Below are positions 17,423-26,592 of a stretch of 64,000 nucleotides of DNA, piece after piece. The first letter of the stretch is position 1. Each line of letters begins with the position of its first letter. A program made the position numbers and the translations under genes. Source of the stretch: Parabacteroides timonensis (GTDB taxonomy: Bacteria; Bacteroidota; Bacteroidia; Bacteroidales; Tannerellaceae). Below the pieces are notes generated by a model. The model worked only from the letters and a program-made list of their open reading frames with translations. It searched no databases and was not told the origin of the DNA. The DNA lies in assembly GCF_900128505.1 (NCBI RefSeq), contig NZ_LT669941.1, positions 4,415,010 to 4,479,009 on the forward strand, given 5' to 3'.

Positions 17423-19114
17423 TTACTTAACCAAGCTAGCGAAATCTGCGTTAGTTGCATATTTAGCAAATTCCAGATCGATAGCAGCTTCTTTAGCCAT
17501 AGCTTTGTCAGCAGCGATAGCAGCTTTCAGGTTGCTGATAACACCGTTTGCGTCGTTTGTACGAGCAGCAACAACCGCTTTCAGGTAAGAAGTAGTAGCA
17601 TCAGGATTAGCAACAGCATTCAGAGTCTGAGATGCTTTGCTGTAATCTTTTACTAACAACTGAGCCAAAGCAGCGTTGTTTGTCTTAACAGAACCGAAAG
17701 AGTTAACAGCCTTAGCATATTCGCCTTGTTCCAGATAAAGAACACCCAAAGCTTCGCCTAATTCAGCTACGCCAGCAGCGTTACCGAACAATTGCTGAGC
17801 TTTAGCCTGGTCACCCTTAGTCAGAGCGATAAGACCTAAGTTCATGTTAGCTTCGTTGTTAGCCTTAACAGAGTTAGATTTGTTGAACATCTGTTCAGCC
17901 TTAGCCAGGTCACCAGCCTTGAATGCCATCATACCGATGTTGTTCCAAGTGCGGTAGCAGTTAGGATACAGTTCAGAAGCTTTTGTATAGATAGCCATCT
18001 TTTCAGCATCGTTGTTAGTCAGAGTAGCAGCATACAGAATTTCTTCGATGTTCAGTTCTGCAGGGTTGCTCTTTGCCAATGCGCTGATTTCGTCGTCAGA
18101 CTTACCGATGATTTCGATGTTAGCAGTCAAACGAGAACGACGCAACTGAGGTAAGATAGTTTCTGCCAAATCAGAATATACAGCAGAGATGTTTTTGATT
18201 TCTTTTTCTCTTGTTTCAGGATCCTGGTACATAGAGATAACTCTTAATACGAGGTCTTTATCCTGCAGGTTAGAAGCAGATACCAATTCTTTGAAGCCTT
18301 CCCAGTCCTGAGCAGTGTAACGTGCATCAACCGGAGCATCAACTTTCATTTTCTTCAATTCTTTAGCCAGATATTTAGAAGTGTTACCTTCACGTCTTTC
18401 AGCCAAACCAGTGTTCAGTTTAACACCACCATCAGGAGATGCATAAGCAGAAATTTCGATTGCTACATTCTGGTTAGGAGCTTCGTCTGCATTTTTTACC
18501 AGGTCTTTCCAATCTTTGATAGATGTAGAGTTCAGTTCTTTTGAACGAAGTTCAGCTTGTTGGATAAGGAACATGATGTTAGCATCGTGAGCTTCTTTGA
18601 TGATACGCTGGAATTTGTCAGCAGCGATAGCAGCAGTTGCAGTAGCAGCGTCAGCCAATTCAGAAGTTGCGATTACGCCTTCACCGATTTTTACGTCCGG
18701 CAATTTAACTGTTTTGTTCTTGATCTTTGCATCGAAAGTCAGATACAATTCAGATTTCTTCATTTCTGGTTTGTAAGTAAAAGCAGATTTCATTGTTACG
18801 TTAGCACCTTCTTTCTGCGGGATAACCTGATTGTTACCTTTTACTTTTTCACCTTGATAAGTGTAGGATGTTCCCCATGCTTCACCACCTGCGTAACGAA
18901 GAACCGGAGTTACTGTTACAACAGCTTTTTTATTGAACCATTTTGCAGGGAATGTTGCGTTGATAGTTACCGGAACTTTGCCTCCGATAGCCTCTAGCGG
19001 CTGCGGCTCAGCTTTGATATACTCTTCAGCTAGCGGTTTCAACTTGTTAGAACAAGAAGAAAGGGTTAAAATTGCTGCCATTACGAAGAATGACAATAAA
19101 AACTTTTTGTTCAT
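17423..19114 (-). CDS. TPR-containing outer-envelope lipoprotein
   Basis: A 563-residue protein. The signal peptide ends in a lipobox (LTLSSCSN), so it is lipidated. Residues about 40-330 are a beta/alpha region with an OmpA-like feel (AIEISAYASPDGGVKLNTGLAERR resembles the peptidoglycan-associated motif). The C-terminal half has tetratricopeptide-like helical repeats (AEKMAIYTKASELYPNCYRTWNNIGMMAFKAGDLAKAEQMF, then ALGVLYLEQGEYAKAVNSF). Similar lipoproteins are common in Porphyromonas and Parabacteroides, where one is a known immunoreactive antigen; the exact correspondence is from memory. Codon use looks like that of a highly expressed gene. The role is probably structural, in the cell envelope. 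Confidence 0.82.
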   Translation of the reverse strand: MNKKFLLSFFVMAAILTLSSCSNKLKPLAEEYIKAEPQPLEAIGGKVPVTINATFPAKWFNKKAVVTVTPVLRYAGGEAWGTSYTYQGEKVKGNNQVIPQKEGANVTMKSAFTYKPEMKKSELYLTFDAKIKNKTVKLPDVKIGEGVIATSELADAATATAAIAADKFQRIIKEAHDANIMFLIQQAELRSKELNSTSIKDWKDLVKNADEAPNQNVAIEISAYASPDGGVKLNTGLAERREGNTSKYLAKELKKMKVDAPVDARYTAQDWEGFKELVSASNLQDKDLVLRVISMYQDPETREKEIKNISAVYSDLAETILPQLRRSRLTANIEIIGKSDDEISALAKSNPAELNIEEILYAATLTNNDAEKMAIYTKASELYPNCYRTWNNIGMMAFKAGDLAKAEQMFNKSNSVKANNEANMNLGLIALTKGDQAKAQQLFGNAAGVAELGEALGVLYLEQGEYAKAVNSFGSVKTNNAALAQLLVKDYSKASQTLNAVANPDATTSYLKAVVAARTNDANGVISNLKAAIAADKAMAKEAAIDLEFAKYATNADFASLVK

Positions 19115-19418
19115 AATTTGATGTAAGTTTAAAATGTTACTATGTTTATATATTCTCTTCCAATTGTCCCTTAGCCATCAAAGTGCAAAACTAAAGCATT
19201 TTTTTGTTATGAATAGCAAAGATACAATAAAATCTTTCTAATTAATACTTATTAATGAATCCGTGTCCCCTTTTTTGCTGAAACGGATATAAATAGCAGG
19301 ATTTGCGGGCATTTCTTCGCCTGAGTTCCTGATATAATTAGGTTAATTTTTTGTATTTACTATATCGTTGCCAATACAATAAAGCAGCGTTTCCGACTTG
19401 CTTATTGTGTATTTTTGA
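19115..19418. other. Intergenic gap between lipoprotein and protease genes
   Basis: A 304-bp AT-rich stretch without a gene. On the minus strand TAGTTTTG (19186-19193) and TATCTTTG (19217-19224) are candidate -7 elements for the lipoprotein gene. Arms at 19377-19386 and 19399-19407 form a weak hairpin just past the protease stop that may end its transcript. Confidence 0.5.
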
Positions 19419-21647
19419 TTAAAATAATATCTTTTGCGTGAAACTTTCATTATTGTAAGTGACTCGTATCAGATAAATCCCTGTTGTGACAGAGGGTGTT
19501 GTGACTGTGTTTTGGCCAGTGTAGACCGTTCCGCTCCGTACCGTTCTTCCGTCTGTCGCAATCATTGAGTATTGGGCTTGTCTGATATTTTCCGGGAGCA
19601 GGATATGGACTGTTTTAGGAGTCGATCCTGTAAATATACGGATAGGATTACTTTTTTCGATGGATGTGTTGGCCGATGTGGTGTTATATTGGATAACCGG
19701 GTCGATAAACAGGGATGTATTCATCGGTGATGCCGGATGAGCGGTCGCTTCGATCCATTCTTCTTTATAATGAATCCAGGTCGTGTTTTTACTGGTTTCT
19801 CCTTTTGGTAGATTAAATGCCGAAAAGAAGGTCTCATCTGTAGAAGATTTGATTTTATAACCGATAAAGAAAGTCCCGGATACCGTGACCGGCTCTGAGA
19901 ATGGGATGAACGACTCCTGGTCGCGGTTCAAAGGCTTAAGTGAGTCGATAAATATTTCACCTTTTTCTTTCAATGTCGTGAACTTCGGCTTGAATGCCTC
20001 GGTATGTAAAAGTCTTTCCGGTTTGTTGCTTCCGCTGTAAACGGTTATTTCTATATCGATATTTTTAGAGTTGGCGATAGATGGATTAACTATATACGCA
20101 CCAAAAATGGAGGCATCCCCTGTTGTTTTATACATTTCTGTAAATTCGGTCATGCCTAATGAGTTGTTACCGAAAGCCGGTCCTTTCCCGGGTGAGGGGA
20201 GGGCGGTCGTTTCTATCGTATTTCTTTTGCCACTTTCACTGATATTGCTCAGGCGAATAGCTGGTGTTGTTGTATATGGATCGATACCGTTACAGATAAG
20301 TTCTTTGTTACGGTTGGATGGATCGAGCCACGTTTTTAGTTGTTTGTCCGGGTCGGGAGATATATCCCAGCTTCGGCTTAACATGTAGAAGTAATCGTTG
20401 TATGGTTTCGAACAGGCGGAAAATCCTCCGGACAAACCTCCGATTATCCGGTTGTTTTTATCGAACAAAGGAGAGCCGGATGAACCCCCGTAAGTACTCC
20501 CTTCCGCCCACTCTTCTACATGCCAGTGTCCGTTTTCTCCGAATAAAGCCTGTGGATAAGAATCTATTATTACATTATCGGTCTTTGAGAACCTTTTTAC
20601 GGAAGCATTCGGGTGGTGAATATTGATATAGGGTGCTGTTCCTTCATCTTTGGCATTCCATCCTGCGTAATAAGGTTGATAGTAGACCGGTGGAGTTTCC
20701 AATAGTTCGAGCAGAGCCATATCCGTACTCTCGTTGGTTGCTCTGAAGTAGGTCGAAGCCATCGACATCTCCTCCGTGCCCCTCATTATAGGGTCGCAAA
20801 GTGGACTTTCGTAGTTGAAGAAAGTTACAATGGTTCCGGCGATCTGTTCATAGTCCGGATTTTCAATTGTAAATTGCTTGTTCAGACAATGGGAGGCTGT
20901 CAGGATATAAGGCTTTCCGTCGTTTTCTGTATTATTAATTAATGTACCTGTACAAGCCGTTTCTCCGTTGAGTACGATCAGGACGACGCTATGTCCGATG
21001 TCATCGTATTTATCTGTTTCCTGTTGCAGGCAGGCTAACGGTTTCATGCACCAGAAATAGGGACTGTCATCTTTAGGTTCATATTCTTTCAGTCCCCGAT
21101 AGTCGTGGTTGACTTCTCCTACTTTTAGTCTTCCATGAAAGGGTACATTGGCAGGTTCCTGATATTCGATGATCAGTTCGTCACCCTGTACCGGTGAAAC
21201 GGGTAGTATCCCGAGTTCCGAATTGTTCAGATAATTGAATGAACCTAAAATATGTGTCTGGTCAGGATTATACAGGAAAAGCTGGGCACCTTCGGGTAAT
21301 TCGAATTCAGTAAATAATACATTGATGGAATAAGCTTTGGCCGAACGTATGCCTAACCGCCACACACGGGTCCCGTCGGCCAGTGTAAAACTGGAGCCTG
21401 AGTTTTCCGGTGTAAAGTCTGTCATAAACTTATAGGCGAAATGATAACCGCTGCGTAAATCGCTTTCATTCAGTGAATCGATACGTAATTGTTCATCTAT
21501 GTCAAAAGAGGGCATTTCTTTGAATATACTTCCGGAGCGGGTACTTAATACCGTCATCGGAAGAGGTTTGCCTCCGTGACTGATTTGCCCTGTTAGATGG
21601 TCGGATATCAACAGACATAGCGCGAAAAGTACGACTAGCTTTTTCAT
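19419..21647 (-). CDS. Secreted trypsin-fold protease with type IX sorting domain
   Basis: A 742-residue exported serine protease resembling lysyl-endopeptidase/Arg-C-type enzymes. It has an N-terminal signal peptide (MKKLVVLFALCLLISDHLTG). An N-terminal beta domain (to about residue 200) precedes the peptidase domain, whose triad I read as His253 (TASHC), Asp309 (STDMALLE) and Ser390 (GSSGSP). The C-terminal 75 residues (TPKTVHILLPE..., then GIYLIRVTYNNESFTQKILF) look like the type A C-terminal signal recognised by the type IX secretion system. It is probably exported to or anchored on the cell surface, to degrade host or dietary protein (inference). It stands alone. Confidence 0.87.
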   Translation of the reverse strand: MKKLVVLFALCLLISDHLTGQISHGGKPLPMTVLSTRSGSIFKEMPSFDIDEQLRIDSLNESDLRSGYHFAYKFMTDFTPENSGSSFTLADGTRVWRLGIRSAKAYSINVLFTEFELPEGAQLFLYNPDQTHILGSFNYLNNSELGILPVSPVQGDELIIEYQEPANVPFHGRLKVGEVNHDYRGLKEYEPKDDSPYFWCMKPLACLQQETDKYDDIGHSVVLIVLNGETACTGTLINNTENDGKPYILTASHCLNKQFTIENPDYEQIAGTIVTFFNYESPLCDPIMRGTEEMSMASTYFRATNESTDMALLELLETPPVYYQPYYAGWNAKDEGTAPYINIHHPNASVKRFSKTDNVIIDSYPQALFGENGHWHVEEWAEGSTYGGSSGSPLFDKNNRIIGGLSGGFSACSKPYNDYFYMLSRSWDISPDPDKQLKTWLDPSNRNKELICNGIDPYTTTPAIRLSNISESGKRNTIETTALPSPGKGPAFGNNSLGMTEFTEMYKTTGDASIFGAYIVNPSIANSKNIDIEITVYSGSNKPERLLHTEAFKPKFTTLKEKGEIFIDSLKPLNRDQESFIPFSEPVTVSGTFFIGYKIKSSTDETFFSAFNLPKGETSKNTTWIHYKEEWIEATAHPASPMNTSLFIDPVIQYNTTSANTSIEKSNPIRIFTGSTPKTVHILLPENIRQAQYSMIATDGRTVRSGTVYTGQNTVTTPSVTTGIYLIRVTYNNESFTQKILF

Positions 21648-21924
21648 GTTCTTGCAAATATATGTTTTTCTTTTCTAGAGTTCAAGTGTTGATAGTGAAT
21701 ATATTTCAGTCCTTAAAGCGATCTTTTTTTGTAGCTGTTGAATTTCTGTATGTTTTATAATCCGGATCACTTAAATTTATTTTTTAGCCAACTATTTCCT
21801 TCCTTTCGGAGAACAAATTTGTGAAACCTCTCTCGTATTTCATGATTTTTATCTAAGTTTGCCAATCGAAAAAGGATCATTCTGAATTATAAAACCAATA
21901 ATTACATAATTAAATAATAAAGAT

Positions 21925-23565
21925 ATGGCAACACCTCCTTTCAAGTATCAGGCACCGTTCCCACTCGGACCGGATACAACAGAGTATTATCTGCTTACAA
22001 AAGATTATGTATCGGTATCCGAATTTGAAGGACAGCCGATGCTGAAAATTGCAAAAGAAGGACTTACAGCGATGGCTAACGCTGCTTTCCGTGATGTGGC
22101 TTTCATGCTTCGTCCCGAGCACAACGAACAGGTGGCTAAGATCCTGAGCGATCCGGAAGCCAGCGACAACGATAAGTTCGTGGCATTGACTTTCCTGCGT
22201 AATGCGGAAGTATCTGCAAAAGGACAGCTTCCTTTCTGCCAGGATACCGGTACGGCTATTATCCACGGTGAAAAAGGCCAGCATGTATGGACTGGATATT
22301 GTGATGAAGAGGCGCTTTCTTTGGGTGTTTACAAAACTTATACGGAAGAAAACCTGCGTTATTCACAGAATGCTCCTTTAAATATGTACGACGAGGTAAA
22401 TACGAAATGTAACTTACCTGCACAGATCGACATCGAAGCTACTGAAGGTATGGAATATAAATTCCTCTGTGTAGCTAAAGGCGGTGGTTCTGCCAACAAG
22501 ACTTATCTGTTCCAGGAAACAAAAGCGATCCTGAACCCGGCTACCCTGGTTCCGTTCCTGGTAGAAAAAATGAAGACATTGGGTACGGCTGCTTGCCCTC
22601 CTTATCATATTGCGTTCGTTATCGGTGGTACTTCTGCTGAAAAGAACCTGTTGACAGTGAAGCTGGCTTCTACTCATTATTACGACAACTTGCCTACAAG
22701 CGGTAACGAAGGCGGACAGGCTTTCCGTGATATCGAATTGGAAAAACAGGTACTGGAAGCCGCTCACAACATCGGTTTGGGTGCCCAGTTCGGCGGTAAG
22801 TATTATGCGCACGACGTTCGTATCGTTCGTCTACCCCGCCACGGTGCTTCTTGCCCGGTAGGTATGGGTGTTTCCTGTTCTGCCGACCGTAACATCAAAT
22901 GTAAGATCAATAAAGACGGTATCTGGATCGAAAAGATGGATTCAAATCCTGGCCGTCTGATCCCAGAGGAATTGCGTAAGGCCGGTGAAGGGAATGCTGT
23001 AAAGATCAATTTGAACCAGCCGATGGCTGATATCCTGAAAGAACTGACTAAATATCCGGTATCGACTCGCCTTTCTCTGAGCGGAACGATCGTGGTAGGT
23101 CGCGACATTGCGCACGCTAAACTGAAAGAACGTATCGATAAAGGGGAAGGTCTGCCTCAATACATCAAAGATCATCCTATTTATTATGCAGGTCCTGCCA
23201 AGACTCCGGCTGGAATGGCTTCCGGTTCTTTCGGCCCGACAACTGCCGGTCGTATGGACTCGTATGTCGACCTGTTCCAGGACAATGGCGGTAGCATGAT
23301 CATGATTGCCAAGGGTAACCGTAGCCAGCAGGTTACAGATGCCTGTCAGAAGCATGGTGGTTTCTACCTCGGTAGTATCGGTGGTCCGGCTGCTATCCTT
23401 GCACAGGAAAGCATCAAGAAGGTAGAATGTCTGGAATATCCTGAACTGGGAATGGAAGCAATCTGGAAGATCGAAGTAGAAGACTTCCCTGCATTTATTC
23501 TGGTTGACGATAAGGGTAACGATTTCTTCAAACAGCTGAAGCCGCGTTGTTCTTGTAGTAAATAA
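21925..23565 (+). CDS. fumA: Class I (iron-sulfur) fumarate hydratase
   Basis: A 546-residue homodimeric, oxygen-sensitive [4Fe-4S] fumarase interconverting fumarate and malate, part of the reductive branch that makes succinate in Bacteroidales. An N-terminal alpha domain (FCQDTGTAIIHGEKG, KGGGSANKTYL, GGTSAEKNLLTVKLAST, LPRHGASCPVGMGVSCSADR) is fused to a C-terminal beta domain (LSGTIVVGRDIAHAKLKERI, YYAGPAKTPAGMASGSFGPTTAGRMDSYVD, GGFYLGSIGGPAAILAQ). Length equals E. coli FumA/FumB. It is monocistronic with a strong terminator. The symbol fumA is given by family. Confidence 0.96.
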   Translation: MATPPFKYQAPFPLGPDTTEYYLLTKDYVSVSEFEGQPMLKIAKEGLTAMANAAFRDVAFMLRPEHNEQVAKILSDPEASDNDKFVALTFLRNAEVSAKGQLPFCQDTGTAIIHGEKGQHVWTGYCDEEALSLGVYKTYTEENLRYSQNAPLNMYDEVNTKCNLPAQIDIEATEGMEYKFLCVAKGGGSANKTYLFQETKAILNPATLVPFLVEKMKTLGTAACPPYHIAFVIGGTSAEKNLLTVKLASTHYYDNLPTSGNEGGQAFRDIELEKQVLEAAHNIGLGAQFGGKYYAHDVRIVRLPRHGASCPVGMGVSCSADRNIKCKINKDGIWIEKMDSNPGRLIPEELRKAGEGNAVKINLNQPMADILKELTKYPVSTRLSLSGTIVVGRDIAHAKLKERIDKGEGLPQYIKDHPIYYAGPAKTPAGMASGSFGPTTAGRMDSYVDLFQDNGGSMIMIAKGNRSQQVTDACQKHGGFYLGSIGGPAAILAQESIKKVECLEYPELGMEAIWKIEVEDFPAFILVDDKGNDFFKQLKPRCSCSK

Positions 23566-23590
23566 ATGAATTATTAAATAAGAGGTAAAG

Positions 23591-23623
23591 AACCTGCTCC
23601 GTTTGTTCGGGGCAGGTTTTTTT
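23591..23623 (+). terminator. Fumarase terminator
   Basis: The stem AACCTGCTCC with GGGGCAGGTT and a short loop, followed by seven T residues, 25 bp past the fumarase stop. Confidence 0.9.
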
Positions 23624-23789
23624 GTGCATTAAAAAAGGTGTGCCTCTGCCAACACGTAATTCATGTTGCAATGCGCCTGTTCCGCCTGTACTGTTTTTCG
23701 ATAGCAGCCTACTTCTTTAGCTCAAATATGGCTGTTATTTTCACGAAAACTACTTATTCTTCTCCTTTAGATCCCCTTTTAAGGCCCTT

Positions 23790-23855
23790 TTGCACCCGGG
23801 TTTGAACGGTGCTAAGACCCGGATCTCAGCACCCTTTACACCCGGGTCTCAGAAA
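23790..23855. repeat. Patch of dense CACCCGGGT / GGTGCT / AGACCCGG words
   Basis: This lies in the 592-bp non-coding gap between fumarase and pnp. Within about 65 bp there are CACCCGGG (twice), GGTGCTAAGACCCGG, CTCAGCACCC and GGGTCTCAG. These are arranged so that neighbouring words are inverted copies of each other. There is no coding frame. Confidence 0.6.
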
Positions 23856-24099
23856 AGAAAAGTCCCTACTTTGTTGAAAATAAGTCATATACTTTGCCGG
23901 TTTTGTCAGGGTGTTTTATGATAGTATGATGGTTGAAAATAGAACTGTCATAGGAACTGTCATTCTATATGTATATTGAAATACAATTGGTATGTGCTGC
24001 TGAGTGATAGTATGATGGTTAATTTGAAAAAAAATGATCTGTTTAAGTTTTATGTGTATGGGTTGTAACGTGCCTGAAAAGTGGAGGTCGGGTATAAAA

Positions 24100-24130
24100 A
24101 AAGAGCCATCCTGTCGCAGGATAGCTCTTT
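24100..24130 (-). terminator. pnp terminator
   Basis: A 14-bp stem with one wobble position (AAAGAGCCATCCTG opposite CAGGATAGCTCTTT) and a 3-nt loop; on the minus strand it is followed by TTTTTTT. It lies 28 bp past the pnp stop. Confidence 0.9.
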
Positions 24131-24157
24131 ATATATAATGTATAAGAAAGTCGTTTA

Positions 24158-26392
24158 TTAACGATCGTTACGGCGATCTCCACGGTCACCACGATCCTGG
24201 CGAGGACCACGGTCGCCGCGATCACCACGTTCCGGTCTCGGACCTCTTTCTGGTCTCGGCGGACGTTCTTCGTAACCTTCCGGCTTCGGCAGCAACACCT
24301 TGCGTGAAAGTTTGAACTTACCGGTCTTTGCATCGATGTCTACCAGTTTAACCTGAATAGTATCACCTTCTTTCAAACCAGCCTGTTCTACTGTTTCCAG
24401 ACGAGCCCAGTCGATTTCAGAGATATGAAGCAGACCGTCTTTGCCCGGCATGAATTCAACGAATGCGCCGTAAGGCATGATAGAAGAAATCTTTCCTTCG
24501 TATACTTCGCCTATTTCCGGAACTGCAACGATACCCTTGATCGATCTGATAGCAGCATCGATTGTATCTTTGTTGGTTCCTGAAATTTCGATACGACCGA
24601 ATCCGTCAACTTCTTCAATCGTGATAACAGCACCTGTCTTTTCCTGAATACCCTGGATGATCTTTCCGCCCGGGCCGATTACTGCACCGATAAATTCTTT
24701 GCCGATTGTCATCGTTTCGATACGAGGAGCATGCGGTTTCAGATCTTCACGGGTTGTCGGTTGAGCTTCCATGATCTTTCCTAAGATATGCATACGGCCT
24801 TCTCTGGCCTGTGCCAATGCATTTTCAAGAATTTCGTATGACAGACCGTCTACCTTGATGTCCATCTGGGTAGCTGTGATACCGTCTTTTGTTCCTGTTA
24901 CCTTGAAGTCCATATCGCCCAGGTGGTCTTCGTCACCTAAGATGTCGGACAGGATAGCATAGTTCTTACCTTTGTTTTCTGAAATCAAACCCATTGCGAT
25001 ACCTGATACCGGTTTCTTCATCGGAACACCGGCGTCTCTCAATGCCAATGTACCGGCACAAACAGTTGCCATGGAAGAAGAACCGTTTGATTCGAGGATA
25101 TCGGAGATTACGCGGATCACATACGGATATTCATCCGGAATCATACGTTTCAAAGCACGGTGGGCCAGGTTTCCGTGGCCGATCTCACGACGTCCTACGC
25201 CACGTGATGCTTTTGCTTCACCGGTTGAGAACGGAGGGAAGTTATAGTGTAAAAGGAAACGTTCTTTGCTATGGTTCAGTACGTCGTCAACCATCTTTTC
25301 GTCGGCTTTGGTACCGAGTGTAACAGTTGTCAGTGACTGAGTTTCACCACGTGTGAAAACTGCTGATCCGTGAGGTCCCGGAAGATAATCTGTTTCGATC
25401 CAGATCGGACGAATTTCGGTAGTCTTACGGCCATCCAGACGTTTGCCTTCGTCCAGAATTGCACGGCGCATAGCTTCTTTTTCTACATCGTGATAGTAAC
25501 GGCTGATCATTTCAGCCTTTTCAGCCAGTTCTTCTTCTGTGAAGTTGGCTTTATATTCTTCTATGATTGCTTCAAAAGCATCGAAGCGCTGGTGTTTGTC
25601 TGTACCTGATGTAGCAACGGCATAAGCCTTTGCGAAACATTTGTCATGTACGTCTTTACGCAGTTCTTCGTCGTTTACTTCGTGGCAATATTCGCGTTTT
25701 ACGAGTTTACCGCATGCTTCCGACAGTTCGAGTTGAGCCTGGCACTGTACTTTGATCGCTTCGTGAGCAATCTTGATAGCTTCAAGCATTTCAGATTCCT
25801 GTACTTCAGACATTTCACCTTCTACCATCATGATGTTGTCGATTGTAGCGGCAACCATCATGTCGATATCTGCTTTTTCCAATTCCGAGAATGTCGGGTT
25901 GATAATGTATTTGCCATCTACACGTGCTACACGTACTTCGGAAATCGGACCGTTGAAAGGTATATCTGAAACGGCCAGTGCAGCAGATGCAGCCAAACCT
26001 GCCAGTGCATCCGGCATGTCTTCGCCATCGGCAGAGAACAATATAACGTTTACATATACTTCGGCATGATAATTGTCCGGAAATAACGGACGCAGTGCGC
26101 GGTCTACAAGGCGTGATGTAAGGACTTCGTAATCAGAAGCCTTTCCTTCTCTTTTTGTAAAACCTCCCGGAAAACGGCCAAATGAGGAGTACTTTTCTTT
26201 GTATTCAACTTGCAGCGGCATAAAGTCAACACCGGGATTTGCATCTTTTGCGGCACAAACAGTAGCCAGCAACACTGTGTTACCCATACGCACGGTAACC
26301 GCACCGTCCGCCTGTTTTGCCAACTTCCCGGTCTCGATGGTGATGGTTCTTCCATCAGCCAACTCGATCGTCTTGTTAATTGGATTAAGCAT
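24158..26392 (-). CDS. pnp: Polyribonucleotide nucleotidyltransferase (PNPase)
   Basis: A 744-residue phosphorolytic 3'-5' exoribonuclease that trims mRNA and forms a ring trimer. It has two RNase PH-like domains (first ending with GPHGSAVFTRGETQSL; second with GSSSMATVCAGTLALRDAGVPMKKPVSGIAMGL), the KH domain at about 555-610 (VIGPGGKIIQGIQ) and the S1 domain at about 622-690 (GEVYEGKISSIMPYGAFVEF). Beyond these is a 35-residue basic tail of ERG/RGD/DRG repeats, of the kind seen in Bacteroidetes RNA-binding proteins and probably an extra RNA contact. A TACATTTG promoter-like element (minus strand, 26431-26438) lies 39 bp upstream. Confidence 0.97.
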   Translation of the reverse strand: MLNPINKTIELADGRTITIETGKLAKQADGAVTVRMGNTVLLATVCAAKDANPGVDFMPLQVEYKEKYSSFGRFPGGFTKREGKASDYEVLTSRLVDRALRPLFPDNYHAEVYVNVILFSADGEDMPDALAGLAASAALAVSDIPFNGPISEVRVARVDGKYIINPTFSELEKADIDMMVAATIDNIMMVEGEMSEVQESEMLEAIKIAHEAIKVQCQAQLELSEACGKLVKREYCHEVNDEELRKDVHDKCFAKAYAVATSGTDKHQRFDAFEAIIEEYKANFTEEELAEKAEMISRYYHDVEKEAMRRAILDEGKRLDGRKTTEIRPIWIETDYLPGPHGSAVFTRGETQSLTTVTLGTKADEKMVDDVLNHSKERFLLHYNFPPFSTGEAKASRGVGRREIGHGNLAHRALKRMIPDEYPYVIRVISDILESNGSSSMATVCAGTLALRDAGVPMKKPVSGIAMGLISENKGKNYAILSDILGDEDHLGDMDFKVTGTKDGITATQMDIKVDGLSYEILENALAQAREGRMHILGKIMEAQPTTREDLKPHAPRIETMTIGKEFIGAVIGPGGKIIQGIQEKTGAVITIEEVDGFGRIEISGTNKDTIDAAIRSIKGIVAVPEIGEVYEGKISSIMPYGAFVEFMPGKDGLLHISEIDWARLETVEQAGLKEGDTIQVKLVDIDAKTGKFKLSRKVLLPKPEGYEERPPRPERGPRPERGDRGDRGPRQDRGDRGDRRNDR

Positions 26393-26554
26393 AATCTTCT
26401 TTCTTATTTTTCTATCTGTAAAAATTGGTGCAAATGTAATGAAAGTTTACCTGTAAATGCATGAAAATGAAAATAAAAAACATCAGAAAAGTTCTTTTTT
26501 ATAAAAATAAAGGGAAGATTTTGAGAATAATAGTGCCACAATTGTAAAATAATG

Positions 26555-26562
26555 TATATTTG
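26555..26562 (+). promoter_or_regulatory. Probable promoter -7 element of the thioredoxin-fold lipoprotein gene
   Basis: TATATTTG matches TAnnTTTG, 30 bp before the chosen ATG. Its position inside a longer open frame beginning at 26560 argues that the shorter start at 26593 is the real one. No clear -33 box is visible. Confidence 0.5.
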
Positions 26563-26592
26563 CATCGGAATTACGAACATTGTAAAGAAGAA

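Larger units (their letters stand above)
23566..24157. other. Non-coding gap between fumarase and pnp
   Basis: Convergent genes border this 592-bp gap. It holds the two terminators, the CCCGGG-word patch, and a 16-bp direct repeat TGATAGTATGATGGTT at 23919-23934 and 24005-24020. I see no open reading frame of coding quality and no RNA gene that I recognise. Confidence 0.6.

Noticed and set aside
23790..23855. CRISPR array
   Set aside because: The words are too short, inverted rather than direct, unequal in spacing, and there are no cas genes in the window.
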